From: Bacteroidota bacterium
Lineage (GTDB): Bacteria > Bacteroidota > Bacteroidia > B-17B0 > Aurantibacillaceae
DNA length: 36,987 nucleotides
Assembly (NCBI GenBank): GCA_003153315.1
Contig: PLYA01000005.1
Span: 27,230-64,216 of the forward strand
Reading direction: 5' to 3'
Positions 1-7,795 of this stretch are shown one piece after another. The number at the start of each line of letters is the position of its first letter. Positions within the stretch are counted from its first letter, which is position 1. The notes beneath the pieces were generated by a model. It made no database searches, was not told the DNA's origin, and worked only from the letters and a program-made list of their open reading frames with translations. The position numbers and the translations under genes were made by a program.

Positions 1-47
1 TTGGGCTCATAACCCAAAGGTCGGGTGTTCGAATCACTCTCCCGCTA
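1..47 (+). tRNA. tRNA-Met (CAT), 3' part, probably initiator
   Basis: The window opens inside a tRNA. Positions 1-5 (TTGGG) and 13-17 (CCCAA) form the anticodon stem around a 7-nt loop with anticodon CAT at 8-10. A 5-nt variable loop (18-22) follows, then the T arm GGGTG-TTCGAAT-CACTC (23-39), the 3' acceptor strand (40-46) and discriminator A47. CCA is not encoded. Three consecutive G:C pairs next to the anticodon loop are the mark of initiator tRNA, so tRNA-fMet is favoured; elongator Met or tRNA-Ile2 cannot be excluded because the 5' half is missing. Confidence 0.9.
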
Positions 48-56
48 CACTGGATG

Positions 57-86
57 ACGGCAACTCAAAAAAGGGTTGCCGTTTTT
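57..86 (+). terminator. Rho-independent terminator of the tRNA
   Basis: CGGCAAC (58-64) pairs perfectly with GTTGCCG (75-81) around a 10-nt loop. The stem extends by an A-T pair and is followed by five T (82-86). It lies 10 nt after the tRNA 3' end. Confidence 0.85.
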
Positions 87-515
87 CGTTTACACTTTCT
101 GCACCCCTTGCTAATTCAGCACTTAAAGCAAATACATGATTTACTTTTTTGGTTAGATATGCTCTTTTTTTCACATCAAGTAACACCCCCTCTGAAAACA
201 CTAATTCTTGAACTCTTCTTTTTGTATCGAGGCTGTCAGATGCCCGGTATTTATTGATTTTTACATTGTAGGCTTGGTCTTTTGTTTGTTAGTTCATTAA
301 ACTGTTGTTTTAGGTTTTGTGTTTATGGGGCAAAGGAAGGTCTGAATTGATTTTCTGAAATAAAAAAGGTTAAAAAAGGTATAAACAAGTATAAACGTGT
401 TCACCCAATTCTTTACAACAAGATTATCGTGATTCGCTAATTCCTTAAATAATTTAATCTGCATTTTGTATAACCGATAAAAAATTCGTAAATTCACTTT
501 AATTATAATTAAGCT
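87..515. other. Intergenic, AT-rich
   Basis: No convincing gene is seen here. Short ORFs on either strand have no start context or recognisable composition. Around 360-400 there is a small direct-repeat cluster (TAAAAAAGGT twice, then GTATAAAC twice) upstream of the TPR gene. No clean TAnnTTTG promoter box was found in front of position 516. Confidence 0.6.
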
Positions 516-2324
516 ATGGATAATTATAACAAACCAATACAATACCATAATAATGCCTTGGCTTATTCTATAAGTGGACGAGCTAAAGCCGAAGCAAATG
601 ATTATGAGGGAGCATTAATTGATTACAATAAATCAATAGCCTTAAATTCTGAGTCAGGAGCTACTTATAATGAAAGAGGAATTATAAAAGATCATCTGAA
701 AGACTATATAGGAGCGATAAAAGATTTTGATATGGCCATCAAACTAAATCCTAATCAGAGTACAGCATACACAAATAAGGCACGCTCTAAAGTGAAATTA
801 AATGACTTAGCCGGAGCGATACTTGATTATAATAAAGCAGTATCACTAACCCCTAATCATGAGCGCATTTATGTTGAAAGAGGAAATATAAAAAGTTCTC
901 TGAAAGATTTTAAAGGTGCAATACAGGATTTTAATAAAGCAATTCAGTTAAGTCCAAATTATGCCTCTGCTTACATAGGAAGAGGTCGCGCTAAAGAGCA
1001 ATTACATGATTTTGAGGGCGGAATGTGGGATTTTGACAAAGCAATCGAATTAAACCCGGATAATCATGATATCTATCTTGAAAAAGGGCATGCTTATATG
1101 CGAGTTAAAAATTATCACACAGCAGTAGAATTTTATAATAAAGCAATCGAATTAAGACCTGACCATAACTCCGGCTATTTATCCTTAGGGATTGCTAAAG
1201 ATTATTTAAGGGACTTCATGGGGGCTATTGAATGTTTTAATAAGGCAATAGAATTAAATCCTGATTTCGGAAAGCCCTATTTTGAAAGAGGGCATTCAAA
1301 GGGAAAACTGAAGGATAATACAGGAGCCTTAAAAGATTTTGATAAAGCGATAGAATTAGGCTCTGAGGTTGCTACCGTATATGACAACAGAGGGTATCTA
1401 AGACATCATATGAAAGATTTTGATGGGGCTATGCTTGATTTTAATAAGGCGATAGAATTAACTCCTGATTTTTCTACTGCATATAATAATAGGGGGCTTC
1501 TTAAAAATCAACTAAAAGATAGTGCCGGAGCATTATCCGATTTTACTAAGGCAATAGAGTTAGACCCTAAATTTGCTAATGCTTATAATAACAGAGCCGG
1601 TACTAAAATAACTATAAAAGATTTTAAGGGGGCTTTGTTAGATTGTAACACCTCACTATTATTGAATCCAAAACTAGCCTCAGCCTTTGCTAACAGAGGA
1701 ATCGCGAAGCAAAAATTACTGGATTATGCTGGTGCGAAAGAAGATTATAACAAAGCTATACTTTTAAATCCGAAACTAACTTCTGCTTATGAAGGCAGGG
1801 GGTATGTAAAAATGAAGCTAAAAGATTTTCGTAGTTCGATAGCTGATTATGACAAAGCAATAGAATTGAGTCCCTTCAATTCAGAGCTTTATAATGAAAG
1901 GGGAATTGTAAAAAAACAGTGGCGAGATTATAAAGGAGCCATAAGTGATTTTAACAAAGCAATAGAATTTAATCCACGACATTCCAAGTTATACATCAAT
2001 AGAGGACATGCAAACTATTTGCTGAAGGATTACAATGCAGCTATTGATAATTATGACAAAGCATTAGAATTAAATCCACGTTTGGGTGTAGCCTACATAA
2101 ACAGGGGGAATTCAAAAATAAAATTATATGATTATGATGGGGCAATGAAAGATTATGACATGGCATTACAAATTAGCCCTAGTGATTCAAATGGATATTA
2201 CAGTAGGGGGATTGCTAAATTTTGGTTAGATGACAAAAAAGGAGCTAAACTTGATTTAATCAAATCACAGCAATTAGGACATCCGAAAGCTAAAGATGCT
2301 ATAATAAAATATTGTCCCGAATAA
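516..2324 (+). CDS. Tetratricopeptide repeat protein, 17 TPRs
   Basis: The 602-residue protein is built almost wholly of 34-residue TPR units. I count 17, from about residue 13 to 590, each fitting A-x-x-Y-x-x-R-G-x-x-K-x-x-L-x-D-(Y/F)-x-G-A-x-x-D-(F/Y)-x-K-A-I-E-L-N-P. There is no signal peptide or membrane segment, so it is probably a cytosolic scaffold for protein-protein contacts. The units are regular and close to each other, as in a TPR solenoid expanded by duplication. The ATG at 516 lies in an A/T-rich context without a Shine-Dalgarno, as usual in Bacteroidota. Its partner cannot be deduced: it stands alone, with 560 bp of non-coding DNA after it. The fold is sure, the function unknown. 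Confidence 0.93.
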   Translation: MDNYNKPIQYHNNALAYSISGRAKAEANDYEGALIDYNKSIALNSESGATYNERGIIKDHLKDYIGAIKDFDMAIKLNPNQSTAYTNKARSKVKLNDLAGAILDYNKAVSLTPNHERIYVERGNIKSSLKDFKGAIQDFNKAIQLSPNYASAYIGRGRAKEQLHDFEGGMWDFDKAIELNPDNHDIYLEKGHAYMRVKNYHTAVEFYNKAIELRPDHNSGYLSLGIAKDYLRDFMGAIECFNKAIELNPDFGKPYFERGHSKGKLKDNTGALKDFDKAIELGSEVATVYDNRGYLRHHMKDFDGAMLDFNKAIELTPDFSTAYNNRGLLKNQLKDSAGALSDFTKAIELDPKFANAYNNRAGTKITIKDFKGALLDCNTSLLLNPKLASAFANRGIAKQKLLDYAGAKEDYNKAILLNPKLTSAYEGRGYVKMKLKDFRSSIADYDKAIELSPFNSELYNERGIVKKQWRDYKGAISDFNKAIEFNPRHSKLYINRGHANYLLKDYNAAIDNYDKALELNPRLGVAYINRGNSKIKLYDYDGAMKDYDMALQISPSDSNGYYSRGIAKFWLDDKKGAKLDLIKSQQLGHPKAKDAIIKYCPE

Positions 2325-2883
2325 GAAATAAAAAAAAATTCTCTTCTTTAATTTAACCCCATTTTGGCTGTTTACATAGCGGCAATTATTTCCAAGTTAA
2401 AGAGAAGGGCAAAGAAATAATTTTTTGATGTGTTCCTTACAGTTAGAACTCTAACCCTATAAAATGATAAATTTTATGAATACAGGATAACTAAAGATTA
2501 TCTATTAATATTCATACAAAAAGAAGTAATTGCTTTTTTGCTAACGGAATGAAGAAGTTTTTTTTTAATTAAAATGAAAGTATAAGATAGATTAACAGTT
2601 TTTTTTAATCTTTTAAAAATATTTTTTCATGTTGAAAACCTGTTTATAAACCATTGATTTTATGAACAATACAGAAACTTTAAAAATCTTACATATGTAA
2701 TATTATTTAAATTTTTGTACTAAAAATTTATCACTTCAAAATAACTTGCCCTCCTTAATTCTAAAGAAGTTAAATTAAGATGCTAATCTAAATCTCTAAT
2801 TTTTTATTTGAAAATTTTCACATAAAATTTCATATTAAATTAACGCGACCAATATTAAATTTACGTTAAGTTTTCAGTATAAT
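2325..2883. other. Long AT-rich non-coding stretch before array 1
   Basis: About 560 bp with no supportable ORF on either strand. The only discrete element seen is the dyad TTACATATGTAA (2689-2700), which recurs at 15011-15022. No strong terminator was found for the TPR gene; CTCTTCTTTAA near 2341 and TTAAAGAGAAG near 2398 pair only imperfectly. Confidence 0.6.
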
Positions 2884-3177
2884 CTCAAAACACCCGCTTC
2901 TTTGCTTTAAGTATCCGTATGTTTATCTTAACCATGCGGATGTTTACTTTAAGTATGTGGGTGTTTATCTTAAACATACGGATGTTTTCTTTAAACATAC
3001 GGATGTTTGCTTTAAGTATGTGTATGTTTATCTTAACCATGCGGATGTTTACTTTAAACATACCGATGTTTACTTTACCTATGCGGGTGTTTATCTTAAA
3101 CATACGGATGTTTACTTTAAACATGCCTTTGTTTGCTTTAAGTATACGTATATTTATCTTAAATATAGGCTTATTTA
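2884..3177 (+). repeat. Tandem array 1: 14 units of 21 bp
   Basis: Thirteen clear 21-bp units run from 2905 to 3177 without interruption, and a degenerate unit precedes them (2884-2904). The common core is TTTAAACATACGGATGTT. TTAA at unit positions 3-6 and TTT near the end are almost constant, while positions 7-8 and 11-16 vary. At some unit junctions ATGTTTA-CTT-TAAACAT forms a perfect dyad (3045-3061 and 3108-3124). Because 21 is a multiple of 3, both strands stay open for about 100 codons; these ORFs encode only a 7-residue echo and are artefacts. There are no unique spacers, so it is not CRISPR. The array ends 170 bp before an FN3-domain gene. Confidence 0.95.
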
Positions 3178-3203
3178 CTGGCATTACAGCGTATAAAACC
3201 TTA

Positions 3204-3259
3204 AAAATGGCAGTATTTTAAGGGTTTTTAACTGTCATAGTTTCAAAAACTGCCATTTT
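3204..3259 (+). promoter_or_regulatory. Inverted repeats between array 1 and the FN3 gene
   Basis: AAAATGGCAGT (3204-3214) and ACTGCCATTTT (3249-3259) are perfect 11-bp inverted arms 34 bp apart. Between them lies ACTGTCAT (3231-3238), which can pair imperfectly with the left arm. There are therefore three TGRCAGT-type boxes. Similar TGACCGT boxes follow array 2. They could be an operator, or alternative hairpins in a transcript. Confidence 0.6.
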
Positions 3260-3306
3260 GCAGGTGTTTTTAGGTATTTGTACGATTTTTGATAGTGTTT
3301 ATAAGT

Positions 3307-3339
3307 CTTACAGCCCATATGGGTAAGGCAGAAAGGAGG
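3307..3339 (+). promoter_or_regulatory. Leader palindrome and strong Shine-Dalgarno of the FN3 gene
   Basis: CCCATATGGG (3314-3323) is a perfect palindrome, and CTTA (3307-3310) and TAAG (3324-3327) could extend it around a 3-nt bulge. It is followed by AGGAGG (3334-3339), 8 nt before the ATG at 3348. Such a strong Shine-Dalgarno is exceptional in Bacteroidota and fixes the start at 3348 rather than the GTG at 3339 that overlaps it. A hairpin directly before the site could control translation (inference). Confidence 0.6.
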
Positions 3340-3347
3340 TGTTTGAA

Positions 3348-4016
3348 ATGAAAGCAAAAGTGAGCTTAAAATTAGAAGAAAGGACAGCGGCAGAGAAAGT
3401 AGAGTTTGCCAAGAGCATAGTAATAGCTATGACGGGTAACGCTAACTTTACAACGCCAAATCCTTCTCTTGCTGCGGTAACTACGGGCGCTAACAACCTT
3501 GATAGTGCTATTACGGCTGCTGCAGACGGTGGGAAAAGCAAAACCCTTGCCATGAACACAAAAGAAACGGCATTGAATGATTTGCTTACCCAACTGGGTG
3601 CTTATGTAGAAAACATTGCCAATGGCAATGAAACTATCATAAGAAGTGCAGGCATGGATGCGAGAGTTGGCAAAAGCGCTCCGCAAATACCCGATGCACC
3701 TATAAATGTAAGTGCTACTACCGGTACCGAAGAAGGGGAGATTGAGCTGAAATGGAAAGGTGTGAAGAATGCAAGGGTGTATGTGATAGAGGTTAGTAAC
3801 GATGTATCTGCTACAGCAGGTACTACTACCGGAACAACCGCTACTACAGTAGATACCCGTTCGTTCATTACCTGGACACAGGTTGATATAGTTACCAAAA
3901 CCAAGTTTATGGTTAAGGGCTTAACTAGTGGTGTGCGTTATGCTTTTAGAATACGCTGCGTAGGCTGCGCAGGCAAAAGCAATTACTCTGTAAAAGTTAT
4001 CGGCAAAGCACTATAA
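3348..4016 (+). CDS. FN3-domain protein, array-associated (paralogue 1)
   Basis: This is a 222-residue protein without signal peptide or membrane segment. Residues 1-105 form a mainly helical N-terminal domain containing the block M-T-G-N-A-N-F-x-T-P-N-P, then a stretch ending A-Y-V-E-N-I-A-N-G-N and I-I-R-S-A-G-M-D. Residues about 115-222 are a fibronectin type III fold (PDAPINVSATTG start, YVIEVS strand, GLTSGVRYAFRIR strand). I recognise it as a family common in Bacteroidota, annotated only as FN3-domain protein; its role is unknown to me. A paralogue with the same blocks lies at 20352-21053, and both follow a tandem array. A strong terminator follows, so it is probably a single-gene transcript. 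The start was chosen from AGGAGG at 3334. Confidence 0.88.
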   Translation: MKAKVSLKLEERTAAEKVEFAKSIVIAMTGNANFTTPNPSLAAVTTGANNLDSAITAAADGGKSKTLAMNTKETALNDLLTQLGAYVENIANGNETIIRSAGMDARVGKSAPQIPDAPINVSATTGTEEGEIELKWKGVKNARVYVIEVSNDVSATAGTTTGTTATTVDTRSFITWTQVDIVTKTKFMVKGLTSGVRYAFRIRCVGCAGKSNYSVKVIGKAL

Positions 4017-4037
4017 CAGTGCGCTATAACTTTTAGT

Positions 4038-4068
4038 AAAACCTTGGTTCGCGACCGAGGTTTTTTGT
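4038..4068 (+). terminator. Terminator of FN3 gene 1
   Basis: AAAACCTTGGT (4038-4048) pairs with ACCGAGGTTTT (4054-4064) around the 5-nt loop TCGCG, with one G-T wobble, and continues into T residues. It sits 22 bp after the stop codon. Confidence 0.85.
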
Positions 4069-4154
4069 TTTGGGGTATGAAGGAAGATTAACTTATGTTA
4101 GTGCGGCGATGGCGTCTATTATTGGATTGCTACGGCGAGATTGCCTGGAGGTTT

Positions 4155-5663
4155 CTACTGAATATGTGTAAATTTCTGTATACTGCAATCAATATCATTA
4201 GATACCTTAACGAAATATATTCCATCTGATAATGGCGCTACGTTAAGTTCAAGCGGCACTGATGAATCAACAACAAGTTCTTTTGTCATTAATTCCTCAT
4301 ACATTAAATTTAGTATGGTAACGGTAGTCTTTTTACCATTAATACTTTGAGGGAATTTCAAATTTATTTTTTCATGAGTTGGATTTGGATAAAGCAAAAA
4401 GGAATTGGAATTATTTTCTTTTTCTGAAATACCCGTAGTAAACATGGACGGAATTTGCAATACAAAAGCATCCCTGCGCGTTATACTTCCCCAGTTGCTG
4501 GTAAATACAGCAAACTTTCCATTACGACTAATATTTGCCCTGGGCATGCTCCAATAAGCATTACCGCTATTTGTTTGATGCAAAAAATCAGAGTGTGTGT
4601 GGCATAATCTTCTTACCGATTGGCTGCCATCTGTTTTAACCTGATAAAGCTCATCTAAAAAAACGCCGCTTGAGGGAAACGTGTCTGCTAAAAAAGTGCT
4701 GAATAATATCCATGATTCATCATCGGCCAACATAGAAGCATGGTCGCCTATTGACCAATCGTTATTATGATCTATAATTGAAAAAAATACATGCGGAGTG
4801 GCAAGATTACGGAATGTGTACCTGTTATTCCAGTTATCTTCTCCAATTACAAAACCACTTCCGTTATCAGAATGGCCGGGGGCAAAATCAGGGCCATTAT
4901 CTGTAAGGTTATCTATAGCATGTGTTAGCAGATTCAGAATTTGTACCTTTATAACTCCTGCGCCCGCGTTGCCTGTTTTTATTACCAAATAAGCTCCGGT
5001 TTTATCCACTTGTACTTCATCCAACGTAGAAAGATTGGCGGTATCAGAAAGATTAGTTGAAGCCCGATAAGCCAAATAACCTACATTGGTATAATTTACA
5101 TTTTCTTTATAGGTAAATCCAAACACACTATCATTTATAGAGCGGCTCATTTGCCACAAATAAATATTTGGATAAGCTCCCGAAAAATCATGAATAAGCG
5201 TGTATTGATTTGTTGTAACATTGTAGCTGTACAATTTATTCCCCGTGTGGCATAGCATCATGTTAGTATATATGCCACTCCAAATAGCATCTTCTCCGTT
5301 TGGCGGACCATCTCCAACAGGGTTGCTTTGAAAAAGTATACGTTTATTCGAAATCGAAAAGTTTAATGTATCAAAATCATACAGCATAGGCGTGCCACCT
5401 ACACTTGAAATATACAGTAAAGTAGAATTTTTATTAAAGCTTGGCCAGTAGGAATAGGATTGATGATTATCTGCCCCATCAAGAGAATCGGTTACACGAA
5501 GCAGTGTTGTGCCAAATACAGGGTCTGTAAATGTACCTCCGGCGGCAGGTAAAATTGGCGGCGTAGGTTCGGGATACACACCAAAATCTGTTTTTATAGA
5601 TTGTGCATTTAAAAATGATATGGAAAATGAAAAAATAAATACAAGGCTAATTCTTTTACTCAT
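4155..5663 (-). CDS. Secreted beta-propeller-like protein with T9SS type A tail
   Basis: The 502-residue protein begins with a clear signal peptide (hydrophobic run ending SFLNAQ, about residues 1-21). Residues about 40-410 carry repeated short strands such as YWPSFNKNSTLLYIS and ANISRNGKFAVFTSN, typical of beta-propeller (WD40/TolB-like) blades. Residues about 425-502 are a T9SS type A sorting domain: LLYPNPTHEKINLKFP, then DGIYFVKVS near the end. It is therefore predicted to cross the outer membrane and be released or surface-attached. No catalytic motif was recognised, so substrate or binding partner is unknown. It is the last gene before the convergent FN3 gene 1, and a fragment of array 1 lies 80 bp upstream of its start. 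Secretion is well supported; function is not. Confidence 0.85.
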   Translation of the reverse strand: MSKRISLVFIFSFSISFLNAQSIKTDFGVYPEPTPPILPAAGGTFTDPVFGTTLLRVTDSLDGADNHQSYSYWPSFNKNSTLLYISSVGGTPMLYDFDTLNFSISNKRILFQSNPVGDGPPNGEDAIWSGIYTNMMLCHTGNKLYSYNVTTNQYTLIHDFSGAYPNIYLWQMSRSINDSVFGFTYKENVNYTNVGYLAYRASTNLSDTANLSTLDEVQVDKTGAYLVIKTGNAGAGVIKVQILNLLTHAIDNLTDNGPDFAPGHSDNGSGFVIGEDNWNNRYTFRNLATPHVFFSIIDHNNDWSIGDHASMLADDESWILFSTFLADTFPSSGVFLDELYQVKTDGSQSVRRLCHTHSDFLHQTNSGNAYWSMPRANISRNGKFAVFTSNWGSITRRDAFVLQIPSMFTTGISEKENNSNSFLLYPNPTHEKINLKFPQSINGKKTTVTILNLMYEELMTKELVVDSSVPLELNVAPLSDGIYFVKVSNDIDCSIQKFTHIQ

Positions 5664-5744
5664 GTTTAAATATAACTTTTTGACTCGTCTTTTTCACACC
5701 CAAAGCCAAAAACAAATATAAAGAAAAGAACTCATTTTCTATTA

Positions 5745-5782
5745 AAAACACCCCTCCTTTACTTTAAATATAGTCGTGTTTA
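5745..5782 (+). repeat. Decayed copy of the array 1 edge
   Basis: The 38 bp beginning AAAACACCCCTCCTTTACTT align with the left edge of array 1 at 2887-2925 (AAAACACCCGCTTCTTTGCT...), allowing two small indels and some substitutions, and both continue into CTTTAA and a GTGTTTA/ATGTTTA end. It represents about two units in the same orientation, 2.6 kb downstream of the array, in the region upstream of the minus-strand propeller gene. Confidence 0.6.
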
Positions 5783-5874
5783 GTTTTCCGGGTCTTATAA
5801 ATATTAACTCGATAGAGTCAAAATGTAATCCTCTGCTTTAAGCAGAGCAGACCTTAACCTATAATTATTTGAAG

Positions 5875-6024
5875 TTAAAAGCATGCACTTTCTTGAAGGA
5901 AACAAATCAAGTTTGCAATTCCAGTTTCCAATTCATAGTTATTAATAAGTAGCAAAGGCTCCTGATATAATTGCTCTAAAGGAATTTCTTTCGCTGATTT
6001 AACTTCATAAATGTATGTTTGCAT
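5875..6024 (-). CDS. Small ORF, 49 residues, unknown
   Basis: An intact ATG-to-TAA reading frame encodes 49 residues starting MQTYIYEVKSAKEIPLEQLY and ending CFLQESACF. It begins 15 bp after the stop of the multicopper oxidase on the same strand, so it could be co-transcribed. The amino-acid content looks protein-like (amphipathic helices, few rare residues), but I recognise no family. It may be a remnant of a longer gene or chance. A short hairpin (CTCTGCT-TTA-AGCAGAG, 5831-5847) follows about 30 bp downstream on the minus strand. Confidence 0.4.
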   Translation of the reverse strand: MQTYIYEVKSAKEIPLEQLYQEPLLLINNYELETGIANLICFLQESACF

Positions 6025-6039
6025 TACTGGATATTCTTC

Positions 6040-7737
6040 TTATTCCTTAATGATTTTTTTATTTACTACGTCTCTACTCGTTATAGCTTGAATAAAATAC
6101 TGACCAATCGAAAGGGATGAAATATCAATACCTACTCGCTCTGCATTAATCGCCTTTATCTCTAAAACTTTATTTCCTAATAAATCAAATACACTAATGT
6201 TATCAATTTTTTCAGAGTTAATGGTTTGAATCGTAAATACAGAATTAACAGGGTTAGGATAAACAGATACTTGTTCAGTATTACCTGATACTTGTTTTAT
6301 ACCAGCCCAACCCTGTGGCATCACTTCAAATTGTCCCATCATCCCATCGTCTTCATGCATCAGGATATGACAATGGTACATATAAGGGATGGTTGAATCT
6401 GTAAAGTCTGTAAACTTCATTATTATTCTAACTGTTTCATTAGGTTGTACTAATACAACATCTTTCCAGCCCTGTTCTTGCGGTGGAGGTGAATTCCCAT
6501 CTCTATCCAAAACAAAAAACTGTACATCATGTACATGAAAAGGATGAGCTACCATCGTTGAATCGAAAAGCGTCCAAATTTCTGTTTGGCCTAAAGGCAT
6601 TCTATAATCAATCCGCATCATATCAAACGATAAACCATTAAAATAAAAAGGCCCGTCCATTACCATCATACTGTCTGCGGTAAACGTAATATTTCTTGTA
6701 AGATTTGCCTGCGATTGAGGATATGGGGTAACAGGAATTAAGGTTGCGGGAATTGTTGTTACAGGATTTGAAGTTTGTGCAATCACATTTAATTTTAAAA
6801 TATTAAAGTTAATCCCATCTAAAGGACTATTCATTGGCGGGCTTCCCGGAGGCATTGGCATTGTAGGGCCGCCTTGTACACCCATTAATAATTCAGAAGC
6901 GTAACTCATTAAATAAATAGTTTGTCCGTTCATGCCGGTAAGATTTATTAATACTTCGGCACGTTCTCCCGGAGATAACCTAATACGTGTAGTTAAAACA
7001 GGAGCATTTAATAAACCCCCATCATTGCCTATTACATAAAATGATTTGTTACCCGTAAAACCAAAATTAAAGGTGCGCTCGCCCGACCCATTTAATAAAC
7101 GTAATCTAACAACCTGTGCAGGTAAATTAAACTGTGGGTTTGTAACTCCATTTACAAGCAAGGTGCTATCCTGCATTCCTTTGGGCAAAAACTGGTTATT
7201 GCTATCAAGCTGCAAACACTTTACAATTAACGGAATATCATCAATGCCATATTTTCTTGGAAGTGTTAGCGCAGCTTCAGCAGAATCACGAATAATAATT
7301 AAACCTGACGCACCTTTAATGGCTTGCTCGGCTGTTTTGCCCATAAAGTGCGGATGATACCAATACATACTTGCATGATTCATTATAGTGAAACTGGGAT
7401 ACCAACTCGCACCATTTAATATTTGGGTATGTGGTCCGCCATCATTTTTTGGAGCTACATGCAAACCATGCCAGTGTAAGGTGGTTGTATCTCCTATTTG
7501 ATTGGTAACAGTAGCGTTTACCGTTTGCCATTTATTTAAAATAAGCGTAGGCCCTAAAAAATGAAATGCAGAATTGTACGCTAAGGTTTGCGAATATTTT
7601 CCAGGCAAAATACTCATACTATCTGTGTGCATAGTAAGTGAGATATTTATACCTGTAAGCGTATCAGGTATAGGAATGGTATTTTGTGCAAATACACAAG
7701 CAGAAAATAATGATAAGACAAACACCGATTTTTTCAT
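6040..7737 (-). CDS. Secreted multicopper oxidase with T9SS type A tail
   Basis: The 565-residue protein has a signal peptide (to about residue 18, CVFAQ) and three cupredoxin-type domains. All four copper-binding blocks are present: HWHGLH (88-93), YWYHPH (125-130), HPFHVH (398-403) and HCHILMHEDDGMM (455-467), the last supplying the type 1 copper ligands with an axial Met. This is the CueO / spore-coat / bilirubin-oxidase layout; it couples one-electron oxidation of a substrate to reduction of O2 to water. A Met-rich loop (PTMPMPPGSPPM, 291-302) recalls the Cu(I)-binding insert of CueO. Residues about 489-565 (VYPNPVNS... GQYFIQA) are a T9SS sorting domain, so the enzyme works outside the outer membrane. 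It lies 58 bp after a Met-rich secreted gene, probably in one operon. Cuprous oxidase in copper tolerance is the favoured role (inference). Confidence 0.92.
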   Translation of the reverse strand: MKKSVFVLSLFSACVFAQNTIPIPDTLTGINISLTMHTDSMSILPGKYSQTLAYNSAFHFLGPTLILNKWQTVNATVTNQIGDTTTLHWHGLHVAPKNDGGPHTQILNGASWYPSFTIMNHASMYWYHPHFMGKTAEQAIKGASGLIIIRDSAEAALTLPRKYGIDDIPLIVKCLQLDSNNQFLPKGMQDSTLLVNGVTNPQFNLPAQVVRLRLLNGSGERTFNFGFTGNKSFYVIGNDGGLLNAPVLTTRIRLSPGERAEVLINLTGMNGQTIYLMSYASELLMGVQGGPTMPMPPGSPPMNSPLDGINFNILKLNVIAQTSNPVTTIPATLIPVTPYPQSQANLTRNITFTADSMMVMDGPFYFNGLSFDMMRIDYRMPLGQTEIWTLFDSTMVAHPFHVHDVQFFVLDRDGNSPPPQEQGWKDVVLVQPNETVRIIMKFTDFTDSTIPYMYHCHILMHEDDGMMGQFEVMPQGWAGIKQVSGNTEQVSVYPNPVNSVFTIQTINSEKIDNISVFDLLGNKVLEIKAINAERVGIDISSLSIGQYFIQAITSRDVVNKKIIKE

Positions 7738-7795
7738 TCTACTATCTTTAACTGAGAGGAAAAAATAAAGAACGGTTTTTCCCGCCCTTTACCAA

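Noticed and set aside
54..257. 67-codon ORF after the tRNA
   Set aside because: Begins inside the terminator hairpin of the tRNA and has no family resemblance.
2884..3177. CRISPR or other spacer-bearing array
   Set aside because: Units are contiguous with graded point variation and no unique spacers, and no cas-like or Nop-domain (Tas-like) gene is in the window.
2885..3221. ORFs of 79-100 codons on both strands across array 1
   Set aside because: A 21-bp period equals seven codons, so frames without a stop in one unit stay open. The products are 7-residue repeats with no start signal.
4100..4140. Second copy of the dispersed GAAGCAATCT palindrome after FN3 gene 1
   Set aside because: GGATTGCTACGGCGAGATTGCC is only partly similar and has no matching inverted arm.
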